Notes: a model not told the origin generated them from the letters alone. 64,000 nucleotides of DNA from Tritrichomonas musculus (GCA_039105265.1 JAPFFF010000011.1:3906001-3970000); one strand, 5' to 3'. Counted from the first letter of the stretch, positions 1-11,300 are shown. Translations and numbers: made by a program.

Positions 1-534
1 GATGCAGAAATTAATAATCTGACGGCTTCTCCTTCTAATTCTTCTCTATCAGATTCCTTTTCTCTTTCTGAATCATCGCAATTTTCTGATGATGAACAAA
101 ATGATGATGAACCAATTAACTTAAATTCTGTTTCAAATCAACATTTTGAACCAGAAAATGTTGCAGATTTTGAATCCGACACTAGATATTACTCTAAAGA
201 TGAACCTAATCAATATATAATGTTTGATTTCAAGGATATGCGCGTTAATCCAACACATTATATGATTCGAACTCAGGGATGTGGAGCTAATTGCTGTCAC
301 ATGAAAAGCTGGGTTTGTGAACTTTCTGAAGATGGTACTGAATGGATTGAAGGCGATAGGCAAAAAGATTCGTCTAATCTAAATGGATCATTTATGGTTG
401 GCGTATTCCCAATAAAAACTGAGGTTCCACTCAAATATAGATATATCCGTATTAAACAAATAGGTCCAAATTGGTTCAATGATAATAGAATGATTATGTG
501 CGGCGTTGAATTTTTCGGTACATTATATGAATGA
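1..534 (+). CDS. C-terminal part of a discoidin-like (F5/8 type C) domain protein, 5' end outside window
   Basis: The reading frame is open from base 1, so the gene starts left of the window. The first ~60 visible residues are Ser/Asp/Glu-rich and look disordered. They are followed by a ~115-residue beta-rich module with the cues DFKDMRVNPTHYMIR, a middle W/C stretch (SWVCELSEDGTEW) and YRYIRIKQIGPNW, ending in GVEFFGTLYE. This pattern (buried DF..., RxxHYxIR, W-x-LE-S-DG..W, RYIRI-Q-G-NW) is that of discoidin-like domains common in trichomonad multigene families, often behind a BTB-like N-terminus. A related but truncated copy lies at 59,022-59,327. Ligand and location are unknown; no membrane segment is visible. 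The family call is by eye. Confidence 0.6.
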   Translation, partial: DAEINNLTASPSNSSLSDSFSLSESSQFSDDEQNDDEPINLNSVSNQHFEPENVADFESDTRYYSKDEPNQYIMFDFKDMRVNPTHYMIRTQGCGANCCHMKSWVCELSEDGTEWIEGDRQKDSSNLNGSFMVGVFPIKTEVPLKYRYIRIKQIGPNWFNDNRMIMCGVEFFGTLYE

Positions 535-1366
535 TAAACTATCATTGATAATCTATTATCGATAAAGGATTATCTTTAGATTTTATTATAGATTTTAGAT
601 TAAATCGCTTAAACTATTAGATTGCTTACTATTTTTCCTCAAATATCATCAATACGTTAATTTTTTTTATTTTTGTTAAAAATATCATCAAATTACGTCG
701 AATCTTATAATATTTTATATATCATCATGACAATATCTTATGCAATATATTGGAAGAGATATTTTTATATTGAATTATATATTCTTAAATATTTTTTGCC
801 CATTTTTAGTAAAAATATTTTTTTACTGCTTTATGATGAAATAATAAATATTACTTTGCCTTTGAATAAAAATAAAAAAAAAAAATGTACAATAATATCG
901 GTGATATATTTGTTATTAATTGATAAATTACATTCAAATTTTTTTTCTATCCATTCAAATTCACAATTTTTAAAAGGATTGTCAAAATCAATTAATGGCT
1001 ATTTTTACATTTTATTTGATAATTTTTTAATTACTAATAAAATTCATAGGTTAAGATTAGTTTATGATTTTTATTTTCATTCAAAATTTCGTTTAAATTT
1101 CTATACTTGATTAATCATTAACGTTTTCAAACCGTTTATTTTTAAAAAAAAATTTTCGGAGAGATTTTTGAGAGAAAAAAGAATTTTATATTTCTTTTTA
1201 GATTCGTTAAAAGGACAGTAAAACAATTAAATTTTAACACCGATGGATAATTAAGATATGATATGAAAATTGAATTTTTCTCTTAAAAGTTAAAAAAATA
1301 TCCCATACAATTCTATTGAAATTCTTTAACTTGAACAAACCTATCAAAAATCACACGTTTTAGATA
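535..1366. other. Intergenic region without a supported gene
   Basis: AT-rich spacer between the discoidin-like gene and the transporter gene. A 145-codon plus-strand frame (673-1110) is open here, but it begins at TTG, has strongly skewed Ile/Phe/Leu/Asn/Lys composition typical of AT-rich noise and shows no family motif, so I do not call it. The last ~20 bases carry an Inr-like TCACA before the next ATG. Confidence 0.5.
1351..1355 (+). promoter_or_regulatory. Inr-like initiator (TCACA) 12 bp before a start codon
   Basis: TCACA fits the trichomonad initiator consensus TCA(+1)Y(T/A) and sits close to the ATG at 1367, as expected for the very short 5' UTRs of these organisms. The motif is short, so it is supported mainly by position. 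Confidence 0.35.
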
Positions 1367-2707
1367 ATGAATGATCTCTCGACTCTTGGATCAAAAATAG
1401 AACAACTACCTCATCATATTATACTTGTTATTTGCTGCTGCGGTATTTTCCTTTCATTTTTCCTCCCTCGTCTAGTTCACAAATATTTAAATTTATATTA
1501 TTCCATCAACGCTCCAATTTTATTGACTTTTTCGCAATTTTTAGCCGTAATTATTTTATCCGCTCCTTCTCTTTACCGAACTTTTTTATCAAAGAAAAAG
1601 CTCTCAACAAATTTATTCGTTTATATCGTTACCAGTATTACCTTATTACTATCGATGATTCTTGATAATTATTCCGTGCACCTTTTTCTGGACAAAGGAA
1701 CAAATGATAACCATTTCTTTTTCGATAATAGTTTTGCAATTGAATCATTATTTAAATCACCAAAAGTTTTGCCTGTTATGGTTGGAAATATCGTCTTTCT
1801 TAAAAAGAAATTCTCATTTACTACAATAATTTCAATATGCTTAATGGTATGTGGATTTGTTGGAATTGCTCTTGGTGATTTGAATGGAACTATTTCACTA
1901 AACAATGACAACTATAATTACTTAGGAATAGCTGCTATTGTTGCTTCTATGACCCTTGAAGCAATTGCAGCCAATCTTGAAGAATATATCCTTGTGTATT
2001 GCAATACAACTATAGGCGAAGCTATTTCGATTATTTTTTCATTTGGAACTATTATTACATTAATATGTTCAATTCTTAAAGGTGAATTTTCAAGTACAAT
2101 TTCGAAATTTGTTGAATTAGGAACTGAAAGCAAAAGGCAACAGTTTTTTGCATTATCTTATTTGTTTATTTACGCTTTTTCTGGTGCAATCGGAATTCAT
2201 TTTGTTTTCCTATCATTAAGAGTGTTTGGATCTCTACAGACAGTCTCTCTTACTTCTCTTCGTAAAGTATTCAATTCCTGCTTATTATCTTTCTTGAGAA
2301 ATGACAAACAATTTACAACATGGCATGCTTTATCTCTTTTCTTAGCTTTTTCAGGATATGCATTAAATATTTACCACAAGATTTTTTCATCAAAGAAAAA
2401 TAAACACCTCAGAATCAACTTAAGTAATTATGATGATAATACGATTATTAGTAGTACTGGAGGCTCCGGCGGCACTCGAAATTTAAATGATATTTCTGAC
2501 TTGAATGATTCCAATGATTTTAGCTCACCAAATTATACTATTTATAACAATGCAAATTATATTAACGATAAAACCGACTTTGAAGATAATATAAGCCATA
2601 AAGAATCTAAAGATAACAATATTTCAAGCAAATATAATTTGTTAACAAATCCTATTTCTTCATTATTTGGAATTGATTCCAATTCAAATCCTTCGGAAGT
2701 TTTATAG
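1367..2707 (+). CDS. Nucleotide-sugar transporter, SLC35B / UAA family
   Basis: A 446-residue protein with about ten hydrophobic segments between residues 15 and 340, followed by a polar Ser/Asn/Asp-rich tail of ~105 residues predicted to be cytosolic. The stretch FKSPKVLPVMVGNIVFLKKK (about residues 128-147) matches the conserved K-x-x-PVM-x-x-x-x-FLKK signature of UAA/SLC35B transporters, and SLRKVFNSCLLSFL late in the protein fits the T-x-RK motif of the same family. Such proteins carry UDP-sugars, CMP-sialic acid or PAPS from cytosol into Golgi or ER lumen in exchange for nucleotide monophosphate; the substrate cannot be read from the sequence. The start is the ATG 12 bp after an Inr-like site. 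The gene looks intact. The long polar tail is longer than usual for the family. Confidence 0.8.
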   Translation: MNDLSTLGSKIEQLPHHIILVICCCGIFLSFFLPRLVHKYLNLYYSINAPILLTFSQFLAVIILSAPSLYRTFLSKKKLSTNLFVYIVTSITLLLSMILDNYSVHLFLDKGTNDNHFFFDNSFAIESLFKSPKVLPVMVGNIVFLKKKFSFTTIISICLMVCGFVGIALGDLNGTISLNNDNYNYLGIAAIVASMTLEAIAANLEEYILVYCNTTIGEAISIIFSFGTIITLICSILKGEFSSTISKFVELGTESKRQQFFALSYLFIYAFSGAIGIHFVFLSLRVFGSLQTVSLTSLRKVFNSCLLSFLRNDKQFTTWHALSLFLAFSGYALNIYHKIFSSKKNKHLRINLSNYDDNTIISSTGGSGGTRNLNDISDLNDSNDFSSPNYTIYNNANYINDKTDFEDNISHKESKDNNISSKYNLLTNPISSLFGIDSNSNPSEVL

Positions 2708-2889
2708 AGATATTAATCCCTTTTTTTAGAGTTATTATTTTTTTGTTATATATATTATTTATTTGAATAAAACTGTCGTTTTATGACCTTTATATTTATG
2801 ATGCTTTTTGAATTTTTAAATCAGAATTTAAAATACCTTCAAATAATATTCTTTATTAATACGGATAATATTCTTTGGGTTGATAAAGT

Positions 2890-3474
2890 TTAGCAGCACC
2901 CGCCTCCACTTTTATTGCCGTTTGAATTTAAGTTAACACCACGATCTCCGCCACGCGAAACTTTGATTGATTCTTCAGCAACACATGTGAATAACTCTTC
3001 TAAGCCTGATCCAGTTTTAGCTGATGTTTCAAAGTAGCCAACAGCACCAATTCTTGCAGCATACATATCGCCATCATGCTGAAAGCTTCCAGGAGTTGTT
3101 TCAAGGTCTTTTTTATTACCAACAATGAAATATCGAGTATCTGGCTCAACTGAATCATGTACTGTTTGATACCATGTATCAAGATTTTCGAAAGTAAACC
3201 TGTCTGATAAGTCAAACATAAGAATGACACAAGCTGAATTATTGCAGTACATTTTAAGTTGACTTCTGTACTTTTCTTGTCCTGCAGTATCCCACATATC
3301 TAATTTAACTGATAACTGTTTCTTCTCGTCAATTAATACGTCTTTCACTCTTTGTCCTGCTCCAATTGTTGAAAAATGCTGCCTAAAATTTCCTTCAACA
3401 TAAGTAAACATTACAGAAGTTTTTCCAACATTAGAATCACCAACAATGATAACCTTTCGTGTTTTTGCAGACAT
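2890..3474 (-). CDS. Rab-like small GTPase
   Basis: A 194-residue Ras-superfamily GTPase with all G motifs: G1 GDSNVGKTS (residues 12-20), G3 WDTAGQEK, G4 NKKDL, G5 ETSAK. It ends in GGGCC, a double-cysteine tail of the sort geranylgeranylated on Rabs, so it should act at the cytosolic face of an endomembrane in vesicle traffic. Switch I reads FRQHFSTIGAGQRVKDV, a divergent effector loop. I chose the ATG at 3474; a TTG codon lies immediately before it. Trichomonads have very large Rab sets, and I cannot assign a subfamily. The gene is intact and stands alone, divergent from the transporter's 3' end. Confidence 0.9.
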   Translation of the reverse strand: MSAKTRKVIIVGDSNVGKTSVMFTYVEGNFRQHFSTIGAGQRVKDVLIDEKKQLSVKLDMWDTAGQEKYRSQLKMYCNNSACVILMFDLSDRFTFENLDTWYQTVHDSVEPDTRYFIVGNKKDLETTPGSFQHDGDMYAARIGAVGYFETSAKTGSGLEELFTCVAEESIKVSRGGDRGVNLNSNGNKSGGGCC

Positions 3475-3693
3475 CAATTTCTATTTTACAAAACAACTTT
3501 TTCACAGTATAGGGTCAAATAAACTATCAAATTTTAAAATACAATAAGCAAAATTTTGGCTAATATTCATATTTATTCATAAATATAACTTAAACTTCAT
3601 AATAAAACAAAATATAAGTTATGAATTTCGTAATATAAAATAAGAAAAGTAAACATGTTTTCACCGCAAAAATCGATAATATAAGAAATAACA

Positions 3694-4317
3694 TTATAGG
3701 AAAGAAAAATCAAAGCATGGAGGAAGCGGGTCTTCAGAAATTGACTTTGGCTTTGTTATTGGAGGCCGATTCAATTTAAAAGCCATATTATTTGAAATAA
3801 GAATTTTATCAATATCAAAAGTTGTGCTTTTATGTTGAATGCTATTTCTCATTGAAATTTGATTCGCATTTTGACACTGTAAAAAATCTTGTATGTTTTG
3901 TGAACTTGAGTAAAAAGAAGAAGATAATTCAAAATGCAAAAAGCTTAAATCTGATAATCGAAGAAGTTCATTATCAATACTATTATCTGTTCGATCAAGT
4001 TTAATGAATCTTTGACGAGCTTGCCCAGAAATTGATATAAAGTGGTTTGGTTTCTGACGAAATGCACGATTTAGATGAGGATGCTGGTCAGTAACCAAAA
4101 CATTTATTACTGAATTATTCTTAATTTGATGAAATGAGAATGATAGATAATGAGAGAGAACTTTTTCGTTATAAATAAAATGAATTTTGGAATTTGTTTG
4201 CCAAGTTTTCTTTGGATTTTCAATGAAATTTAAAATGCTTACTATAGTATCATTAGGATCAACATCAATTTCAGTTAAATTATCGGAATTGGGGACTTGG
4301 ATATTCAAATGTAGCAT
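3694..4317 (-). CDS. Hypothetical protein with ubiquitin-like N-terminus
   Basis: A 207-residue protein if the first ATG (4317) is used; five upstream codons are open but begin at GTG. Residues ~1-80 (LHLNIQVPNSDNLTEIDVDP, then IVSILNFIE, KIHFIYNEKVLSHYLSFSFH, NNSVINVLV) have the alternating strand-helix-strand layout of a beta-grasp ubiquitin-like fold, including the K-L-x-x-x-L-S-F-polar region before the last strand (ubiquitin's [22 protein letters not shown]). The rest is Ser/Asn/Phe-rich without a recognisable domain. Proteins of this build, a ubiquitin-like head on a low-complexity tail, are frequent in trichomonads and of unknown role. The ubiquitin-like call is by pattern only. Confidence 0.55.
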   Translation of the reverse strand: MLHLNIQVPNSDNLTEIDVDPNDTIVSILNFIENPKKTWQTNSKIHFIYNEKVLSHYLSFSFHQIKNNSVINVLVTDQHPHLNRAFRQKPNHFISISGQARQRFIKLDRTDNSIDNELLRLSDLSFLHFELSSSFYSSSQNIQDFLQCQNANQISMRNSIQHKSTTFDIDKILISNNMAFKLNRPPITKPKSISEDPLPPCFDFSFL

Positions 4318-4488
4318 CTCAAAATCAACCACGAATATTTTTGATTTCTATCAAAAAGTAGGAGAGCGTTATTATTTTTGAAATTTGAATTTTATAAAAT
4401 TTTACAGTTTTCTTTTTCATCTCATCAAAAAAAGCTTTTTAAAAAAATTATAAAATTGTAAAGAAAAAATTTATACAAACAATAAATA

Positions 4489-6603
4489 TTATAACTGCTG
4501 GTCTTCTTCTTTTTTCACAATTTCAACTCCAGCATTTATCCTCAAATTTCTAATTTTTTTAGATCGAATGCGAATGAGTTCTTCCACAGTTCCATGAATT
4601 GTATTTATTTCTGTCCCAAGTATCTGTGTCATATTTCTATTGGCTTGAACAAAAGATGCTTCGGTTAGCATAAAGTCTGTTGAAATTTCGGTTAAAGTAT
4701 CATTCATTTCGGGAGATGCAATGCAAGGTTCGTACTTGAGAAGATGCTTATATTTTTTATAACATGCTTGATATTTTTGGAGTACTTCAGTTGCACTCGT
4801 AATTGTCTTAAATTGATATTCACTATTATAATCGTCAGTGCAAAGGGTGCATAATTTTGCAGCCATAAGAAGACGAGTGTCTGGATGAAGACTGAGTTGG
4901 TCCCAAAGTGAAACCAGGTTTTGATGTTCATCGCTCGTTTGCTTTTCATCAATTTCAAGGAATTCTCCAGCATTTAATAAATCACTAACTGTTTCTAATT
5001 TTGGTTTGAATAAATAATGTCCATCATGAGCTTCTTCTGTCTTTGTATCTTTATCTGGAAGTAATAATTTACCAACTTTAATTTCTTCTTTAACTTCAAC
5101 CTCTTTTTTGGTCTTCATTGGCGCAAAAAGACGATCAATTCCTTCTAAAATAGCACCAGTTTCAACACCAGCTATATCATTAACTTTAAGTGAAAGATCT
5201 GTTTTACTGAAAAAGTCGTTTTCAGGATTTTTAATTTGGTTGTAAGATAAACTTGGCTTTTTTGATTTTGGAGTAGTTGCGCTTTCGAATAAAGAAGAAA
5301 ATGGATTTTCAAGATCTAACTTTATTGATGTAGATGAGCCTGTTGAAAAATTAGAAAGATTTGAAAAATTCGGTTTGATTGTCTTTTTTTTCGATTGATA
5401 TGAATCATTCGAAAAAACAGAATGGGAATATGCAGATGGAGTTGCGGGTGTCGAATAAGGAATTTTCCTTGGGGTTGCCATTGAAGAAATTGGCCGAAAT
5501 TTATTCGATAATTCAGAATTTTTTTTCTTTGGATCTTTCCTCGTTCTAATTCGAGGTGGCGTTGGAGGTACTTTTCTAGGAGTTGCTAAGATCTCCACTT
5601 TTGGCCGTGGAGGAGGAGGTGGTGGCTTATTTCTAGCCTCTTCTGCTTTAACTCGATCTAATTCTTCTAAATCTTTCCGAATTTTTTGAGCCATTTGTAA
5701 AAACGATTCTTTTTGCATCGGCTGGGCATTAAATTTTTTTTCAGGCCTGTATTGGGGAGGAAAAATTGACTTATCGTAAGTTTCTCTATTTTTAGAAAAT
5801 ACCTTAACATCAGATAAATTATCTGATGAATCATTTGATTCGTCCGAATCGTTATTGTTATTATTATTATTATTATTATTTCTATTGCTATGGTTACTTT
5901 TTAGAATTCCTTTTGAAACATCAGATAAAGTTTGCTTTGTTCTATAATGAACATGGCGTCCATCAAATGATTTTTTAGGATTAAAAAGAGGTCCTCTTTT
6001 TTTTAATTTATGCTCACGAATGATTGGTTGAAAAAGATTATTTTGGATTTCAATTAAAGCTTTTGAAAATGATGCCGTTAAAGATGCAGCCTGATCTGCA
6101 GTGATATGGTTATCGTCTACTTTGCCTATCGAATCAAATTGAGAAATCAAATTAGTAACAAGAGTTGCAAACTTTTGGTGAAGTTCTTTTCTTTCTTCTG
6201 GGCTTAAGTGAACGAATGAATCAATTGTTGTACGTGCAGTATGAATATCTGACATTGGAATCCAGCTATAATTTGCTATTTTCGTTTCTTTAGCACGTCC
6301 AACAGCTTTTGGCTTTTTTTGATAAACTTGCCGAGGTATGGGTTTAGCAGCACCTTTTTTAACTTCTTTATCGAATTGACGTTCTATTTTATCAATAAAA
6401 GTATTTGGATGCTCAACAAGTGAAGGATCATATGTTAGACTTAAGCCTGGCTCATAGCCTAGAATTAAATGAATATATTCTTTTCTTTCTGGAGGGATTC
6501 CTTGAAGATCATGAACATGAAGTAGTTCATCCGTGAGAGTTTCTATTTTTGCAGCTTTTGCAAAAATCGAATTCTCGTCGTATTCTTCTTGTTCTTGATC
6601 CAA
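4489..6603 (-). CDS. Large hypothetical protein, Pro/Lys-rich, start codon uncertain
   Basis: Not recognised. The frame gives up to 704 residues: an acidic N-terminus, a helical region (~30-230), a run of Asn (~245-256), a middle Pro/Ser/Lys-rich region with PPPPPPRPK and repeated TPRK(V/I)P elements (ATPRKVPPTPPR, ATPRKIPYSTP, residues ~350-400), and a helical C-terminal ~200 residues with well-conserved-looking composition. The proline runs could bind SH3/WW or profilin partners, but nothing shows this. Oddly, the open frame begins right after a stop with a TTG; the first ATG is codon 117 (6255), deep inside plausible coding sequence. A non-ATG start, a missed upstream exon or a sequence error are possible. 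Confidence 0.65.
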   Translation of the reverse strand: MDQEQEEYDENSIFAKAAKIETLTDELLHVHDLQGIPPERKEYIHLILGYEPGLSLTYDPSLVEHPNTFIDKIERQFDKEVKKGAAKPIPRQVYQKKPKAVGRAKETKIANYSWIPMSDIHTARTTIDSFVHLSPEERKELHQKFATLVTNLISQFDSIGKVDDNHITADQAASLTASFSKALIEIQNNLFQPIIREHKLKKRGPLFNPKKSFDGRHVHYRTKQTLSDVSKGILKSNHSNRNNNNNNNNNNDSDESNDSSDNLSDVKVFSKNRETYDKSIFPPQYRPEKKFNAQPMQKESFLQMAQKIRKDLEELDRVKAEEARNKPPPPPPRPKVEILATPRKVPPTPPRIRTRKDPKKKNSELSNKFRPISSMATPRKIPYSTPATPSAYSHSVFSNDSYQSKKKTIKPNFSNLSNFSTGSSTSIKLDLENPFSSLFESATTPKSKKPSLSYNQIKNPENDFFSKTDLSLKVNDIAGVETGAILEGIDRLFAPMKTKKEVEVKEEIKVGKLLLPDKDTKTEEAHDGHYLFKPKLETVSDLLNAGEFLEIDEKQTSDEHQNLVSLWDQLSLHPDTRLLMAAKLCTLCTDDYNSEYQFKTITSATEVLQKYQACYKKYKHLLKYEPCIASPEMNDTLTEISTDFMLTEASFVQANRNMTQILGTEINTIHGTVEELIRIRSKKIRNLRINAGVEIVKKEEDQQL

Positions 6604-6726
6604 AATTTACAAATAACGTTTTTCTTTTTTTCAATGTTTAAATGTCCATGCAAATTTTTGTAATTATACGATAAAATTTCATACAAATTTTTGTGACTCA
6701 TTATATAGACCTCTGAAATTTTCCAC

Positions 6727-6731
6727 TCACA
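6727..6731 (+). promoter_or_regulatory. Inr-like initiator (TCACA) upstream of the FKBP gene
   Basis: TCACA matches the trichomonad initiator consensus and lies seven bases before the ATG at 6738, the spacing expected for a very short 5' UTR. Support is positional. Confidence 0.4.
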
Positions 6732-6737
6732 TTATAT

Positions 6738-7178
6738 ATGGCTGAAGAAGAAACAAAAGCAGTAGATCAAGCAGCAACTACAGAAAATCAAGCATCCGAA
6801 AAAGCAGCAGAAGCTGCCGCTCCACCACAAGAAGAAATTAAAGTTACAGAAGATGGCAAAGTTACAAAAGTTATCCTCAAACCAGGCTATGGACCAAAGC
6901 CACGAAGAGGCCAAAAAGTAACAGTACATTATACTGGAACTCTTTTAGATGGTACAAAATTCGATTCTTCTGTCGATAGAAATAAGCCTTTCCAATTCCA
7001 AATTGGCAAAGGAGTTATTAGTGGATGGTCACTTGCACTCCCAACAATGAAAGTTGGAGAAAAGTCTCTTTTCACAATGACACACGAATATGCTTATGGT
7101 GAATTTGGTTCACCACCAGCAATTCCACCAAGAGCAACATTAAAATTCGAAATTGAATTAATTCGAATTAACAAATAA
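6738..7178 (+). CDS. FKBP-type peptidyl-prolyl cis-trans isomerase
   Basis: A 146-residue protein. Residues 1-37 are an Ala/Glu-rich polar extension. Residues ~38-146 are one complete FKBP domain: RRGQKVTVHYTGTLLDGTKF, DSSVDRNKPFQFQIGKG, VISGWSLALPTMKVGEKSLF, and EYAYGEFGSPPAIPPRATLKF. The FK506-pocket residues are present: Tyr of VHYTG, the FDSS Asp, Phe of FQFQIG, VI and Trp of VISGW, and Tyr of YAYG. It should catalyse prolyl isomerisation in the cytosol; there is no signal peptide or membrane anchor. It is divergently transcribed from the hypothetical gene on its left, with ~135 bp between them. Intact. Confidence 0.95.
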   Translation: MAEEETKAVDQAATTENQASEKAAEAAAPPQEEIKVTEDGKVTKVILKPGYGPKPRRGQKVTVHYTGTLLDGTKFDSSVDRNKPFQFQIGKGVISGWSLALPTMKVGEKSLFTMTHEYAYGEFGSPPAIPPRATLKFEIELIRINK

Positions 7179-8332
7179 ATTTAATTAGAAAATAAAAGGG
7201 GTCGACTCTCTCAAATTTTTTTTGATTGAAAAATAATAATATCTTAAAAATTAAATATTCTTTCTATTTAATAAATTCTTAAATCAATATCTGATAAAAT
7301 CTATATTAATTTAATATATCTTATAAAACAAAATATTTGCTATTTATTCTATTAATCATTAAAATAAGTGTTTTTATTATGATATTTGAGGATTTTTCTT
7401 AAATGATTTATTACATACATTATTTATATATAACTTGAAATATAATAATAATTTATAACAAATTATATTATTGATATTCAAGAAATTATTGTTTTTTATA
7501 AATAAAAATTTTGAATTAATAATTGAATAAAATGTTAGTTTTTGAAAAAATTATTTTGATAATATCTGAATTTTGAAAATATATTATATTTATTAACAAA
7601 TACTTATTATTTGGATAATATATTATTTATATCATCATATTAATGATAATATATTTATTATATATAATATAAATTATATATATATTATTATAAAATATTA
7701 ATTTACATTTTTACTCAGTTTATATGTATATCACAATTGAGAATTAATTATAATAACGTATTAATTCAATTTTATTTTTCATAAATAAATTTATCTTACA
7801 TGATATTTAATTTATTACTTTTTAATTAATTTAAAAGATGTAAAATAAATTATAAAAAAAGAATATATGACATAAATGTTACAAAATATTTATATATTTG
7901 GATATTTACAAATTCCCAAAATCTCTTTGAATGGTGGAAATTAGATAAGAACTCAAAAATATTTTCCCCTTTCAAAAGTTAAACTTTTTCTGTTTTTATT
8001 TTTTTTAGTGAAATATCTCTATTTTGGCTAATAGAATCGGCTTCATATTTAAAATTGCATCATGCTATTGATAATGCCAATATTATTTATTAATAATTTT
8101 TTATAATTTTAGAATTTGATAACCGCCAAAGGTCGAACCCTTTTTAGAAAATGTAAAAAATAAACAAAATCATTTGACAAGATCATTCCGCTAACATGGT
8201 TTTAATTCAAAACTTTTGAATTTAAATAAAAATTGAATTATAAGATTGAACATTCTAAGAAATTTCGATGATTTATGAAAAGTTTGAATGAAAATTTCGT
8301 GTTTTTGAAATGTTCTAAAATTATAAAATAAA
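7179..8332. other. Gene-free AT-rich spacer
   Basis: About 1.15 kb of very AT-rich sequence with many TATAT and ATAATA runs. No reading frame of note, no repeat with recognisable ends. The only G+C-richer patch is near 8,115-8,145 (CGCCAAAGGTCGAACCC before a T run), which does not fold into a tRNA by eye. Confidence 0.6.
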
Positions 8333-11300
8333 ATGAAATTATTTGATCTTTTTGCTAGATGCCATTATGACAAAGATGGGACAACACCAATATTTGATTT
8401 GTATATACAATCACCAAATTTTACTGGAAAGAAAAAAGAAGTAATGCCTGTATTGCCGAGTATTTTATTTATGGGACGGACAAAACCACCAAAATATGCA
8501 TTTTGCCACTTTTTTGTTCTTACAACATCAAAAGGTGATAGAAATTATGGATGTTGCATCTTATTTGGCGAAAAGAAAAAAGTACCATCAAATAATAAAT
8601 TGGAAAACGAAAGTGCGTCCAATGAGACAAGCAATAATGACATTAAAAAAATAAAAAATCAACAGAAATATAAAAAATCCAGAACAGAGTCAGATTTTGA
8701 AACCGGTATTAATAAATCCCTAAAAGAAAAAGAACAATATAGTGAATCTGATGGTGAATCTGAAGATGATGATTTTACATATCTTTATGCTATAGCAATA
8801 ACTTCACTTCTCCCATTATATCAGACATTAAAGAACGTATTAACATGCCTTCTCGATGTTTACCCATATGATATAGAAGTAGCCCCCTTTATCATTAATC
8901 AAATTCCAATGCCACCTCCAGGTGTTGTGGCAGTTCAATTCACATTCTGTGATACAACATTTCTCATTCCTCGTCCACCTCCGAACCAACTTCCTTTAAT
9001 AGATCTTCCTTTTTGGCTCCCATTTTCACTATTTGGACCTAAAGACTTAATTTTAATTTTTACAGCAGTTTTAACTGAACAACGAATTGTTTTTTCATCC
9101 CGTTTTCCTGCAGCGATTGCGCCATTTATTGAAAGTATTCTTACACTAATTTATCCATTAACATGCTATTCAACGTACATACCTAATTTAGCTCAAAGTA
9201 TGGCACCACTTTTATTTTCTCCTCTTCCTTATTTAATTGGTGTTGATCCAAGTGTTATTCCACTTGATGATCTTGAAGATGACATTCTTCGAGTCGATCT
9301 TGATACATCTTCGCTTTATGTTTCGCCAAATTCAATTCCGCCAGAAATTCCTACGAAGCCTCGTCAAAAATTGATCAAATCATTACGCAAAATGACAAAG
9401 TTATTCAAAGAAAAGAAGAAAGAAGAGAGTAGCGATTCTGAATATTATAGTGATTCAGATGAAGATAGTGACGACAATGATGACAGTGATGATGATGATG
9501 ATAATGAAAAAAAGAGTAAAAAGCGAAAGAGAAGTAGTAAAATTAATAAAAATCTTGTTTCAATTAATGATGATATTGATGATTCTGATGAAACTATTAA
9601 AGATGATGAATTAATTGAAAGAAAACGAAAATGGATTTTACAATGTTCTTCACTTGTTCAACAGCCTGTTGAAACGATAGATTTAACAGATTTTAATTTC
9701 ACCATTCCTACAAGTGCGATCACATTGCCATTAATGAATGGACTTTTCCCTGAAATGATACATTCAAATAAGAAAGATCTCTTTGCCACTTTTGTAAAAG
9801 TGAGAGATGCTTTTCTACGGTTTATTATTGTTCTTCTCATGAATACTAAACAAGTAAGTGGGAAAGAAGTTGACAATAAAATAAACCAATTTGATTCCGA
9901 TTTTTATAAGCTATTTATTGGAACGCAATGTTTTGATGTATTCATACATCAACTTAATGATTTCAAGCAAGGTGGATGCAAGGTTAAAACTCTTGATGAA
10001 GCTAAATTATTATTCTTTTTAGAATCAATTCAAGCAAAGAAAAATCGAAGTAAATTAAATAAATCTAAGCCGACTCCTTTTCTAACTTCTAGTCATTGGA
10101 AACATTCATCGATGTTTATAGTACCTTTTATTCCAAGCAAAAAATCCGACTTTGATGATGACATAAAGCCATGTAATGTTGCAGATTTAGTCAAAAACAC
10201 TCAAACCTTGACATTCTCAAGAGATTTCACTGTTCCCTTAAATATTGTTAAGTCTGTTATTATTAGTTCTCCTCTCTCTTTCCAAGTTCCTTTTCCAAAC
10301 GAGAAAGAGAAAAAATTGAAAAAAATTGAAAAACTTGGAAGCATTAAAAAAGTTGTTCTTATTGAGAAAACGATACGTGGATTCATGCGTCGTAAAGCGT
10401 ATGAAAAAATGAAGAAATCTGCAATAATTGTCCATTCTTTTGCTAGAATGGCTCTTTGCAAAACTTTTTATAATCAAAAAATGAAGCCAGCAGCCGTTAA
10501 AATTCACTCAACAGCGAGAATGTTCCTCGCGAAGACCAAATACAAGAAGATGAAGAAGGCAGCAGTCATGTTTCAGTCAGCATTTCGAATGTACAAGCAA
10601 AAGAAGGAATATCAAGCGATGCGAAAAGCCGCCATTAAAATTCAATCAACATTCAGAATGCACAGACAAAGAAAGGAATTCTTGAGGATGAAAGAAGCCG
10701 CCATTAAAATTCAATCAACATTCAGAATGCACAGACAAAGAAAGGAATTCTTGAGGATGAAAGAAGCCGCCATTAAAATTCAATCAACATTCAGAATGCA
10801 CAGACAAAGAAAGGAATTCTTGAGGATGAAAGAAGCCGCCATTAAAATCCAATCAACATTCAGAATGCACAGACAAAGAAAGGAATTCTTGAGGATGAAA
10901 GAAGCCGCCATTAAAATTCAATCAACATTCAGAATGTATTTGATGAAGTGCAGATTTAAGAAGATGAAGGAAAGCGCGATTAAAATTCAGTCGCTTTTCA
11001 GAGGAGTAATGGCACGAAAAGTCTTCAAGAAACTCAAAGAGAAAGAAATTCAAAGAGAAAGAGAACGAAAAGAAAAGGAAAAAAAGAAAAAGAAAGAAAA
11101 AGAAGAAAGAGAAAGAATCAAAACAGAAGAGAAAGAAAGAAAAGAAAGAGAAAGAAAAGAACGTGAAGAAAGAGAAAGAAAAGAACGTGAAGAAAGAGAA
11201 AGAAAAGAACGTGAAGAAAGAGAAAGAAAAGAACGTGAAGAAAGAGAAAGAAAAGAACGTGAAGAAAGAGAAAGACATGAAAGAGAGGAAAATGAACGTG

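Noticed and set aside
673-1110. 145-codon plus-strand open frame
   Set aside because: Begins at TTG, composition is AT-rich background (Ile, Phe, Leu, Asn, Lys), no motif, and the surrounding spacer looks the same.
8110-8150. CCAAAGGTCGAACCC followed by T run, tRNA-like
   Set aside because: B-box resemblance is incomplete and no tRNA fold can be drawn upstream.
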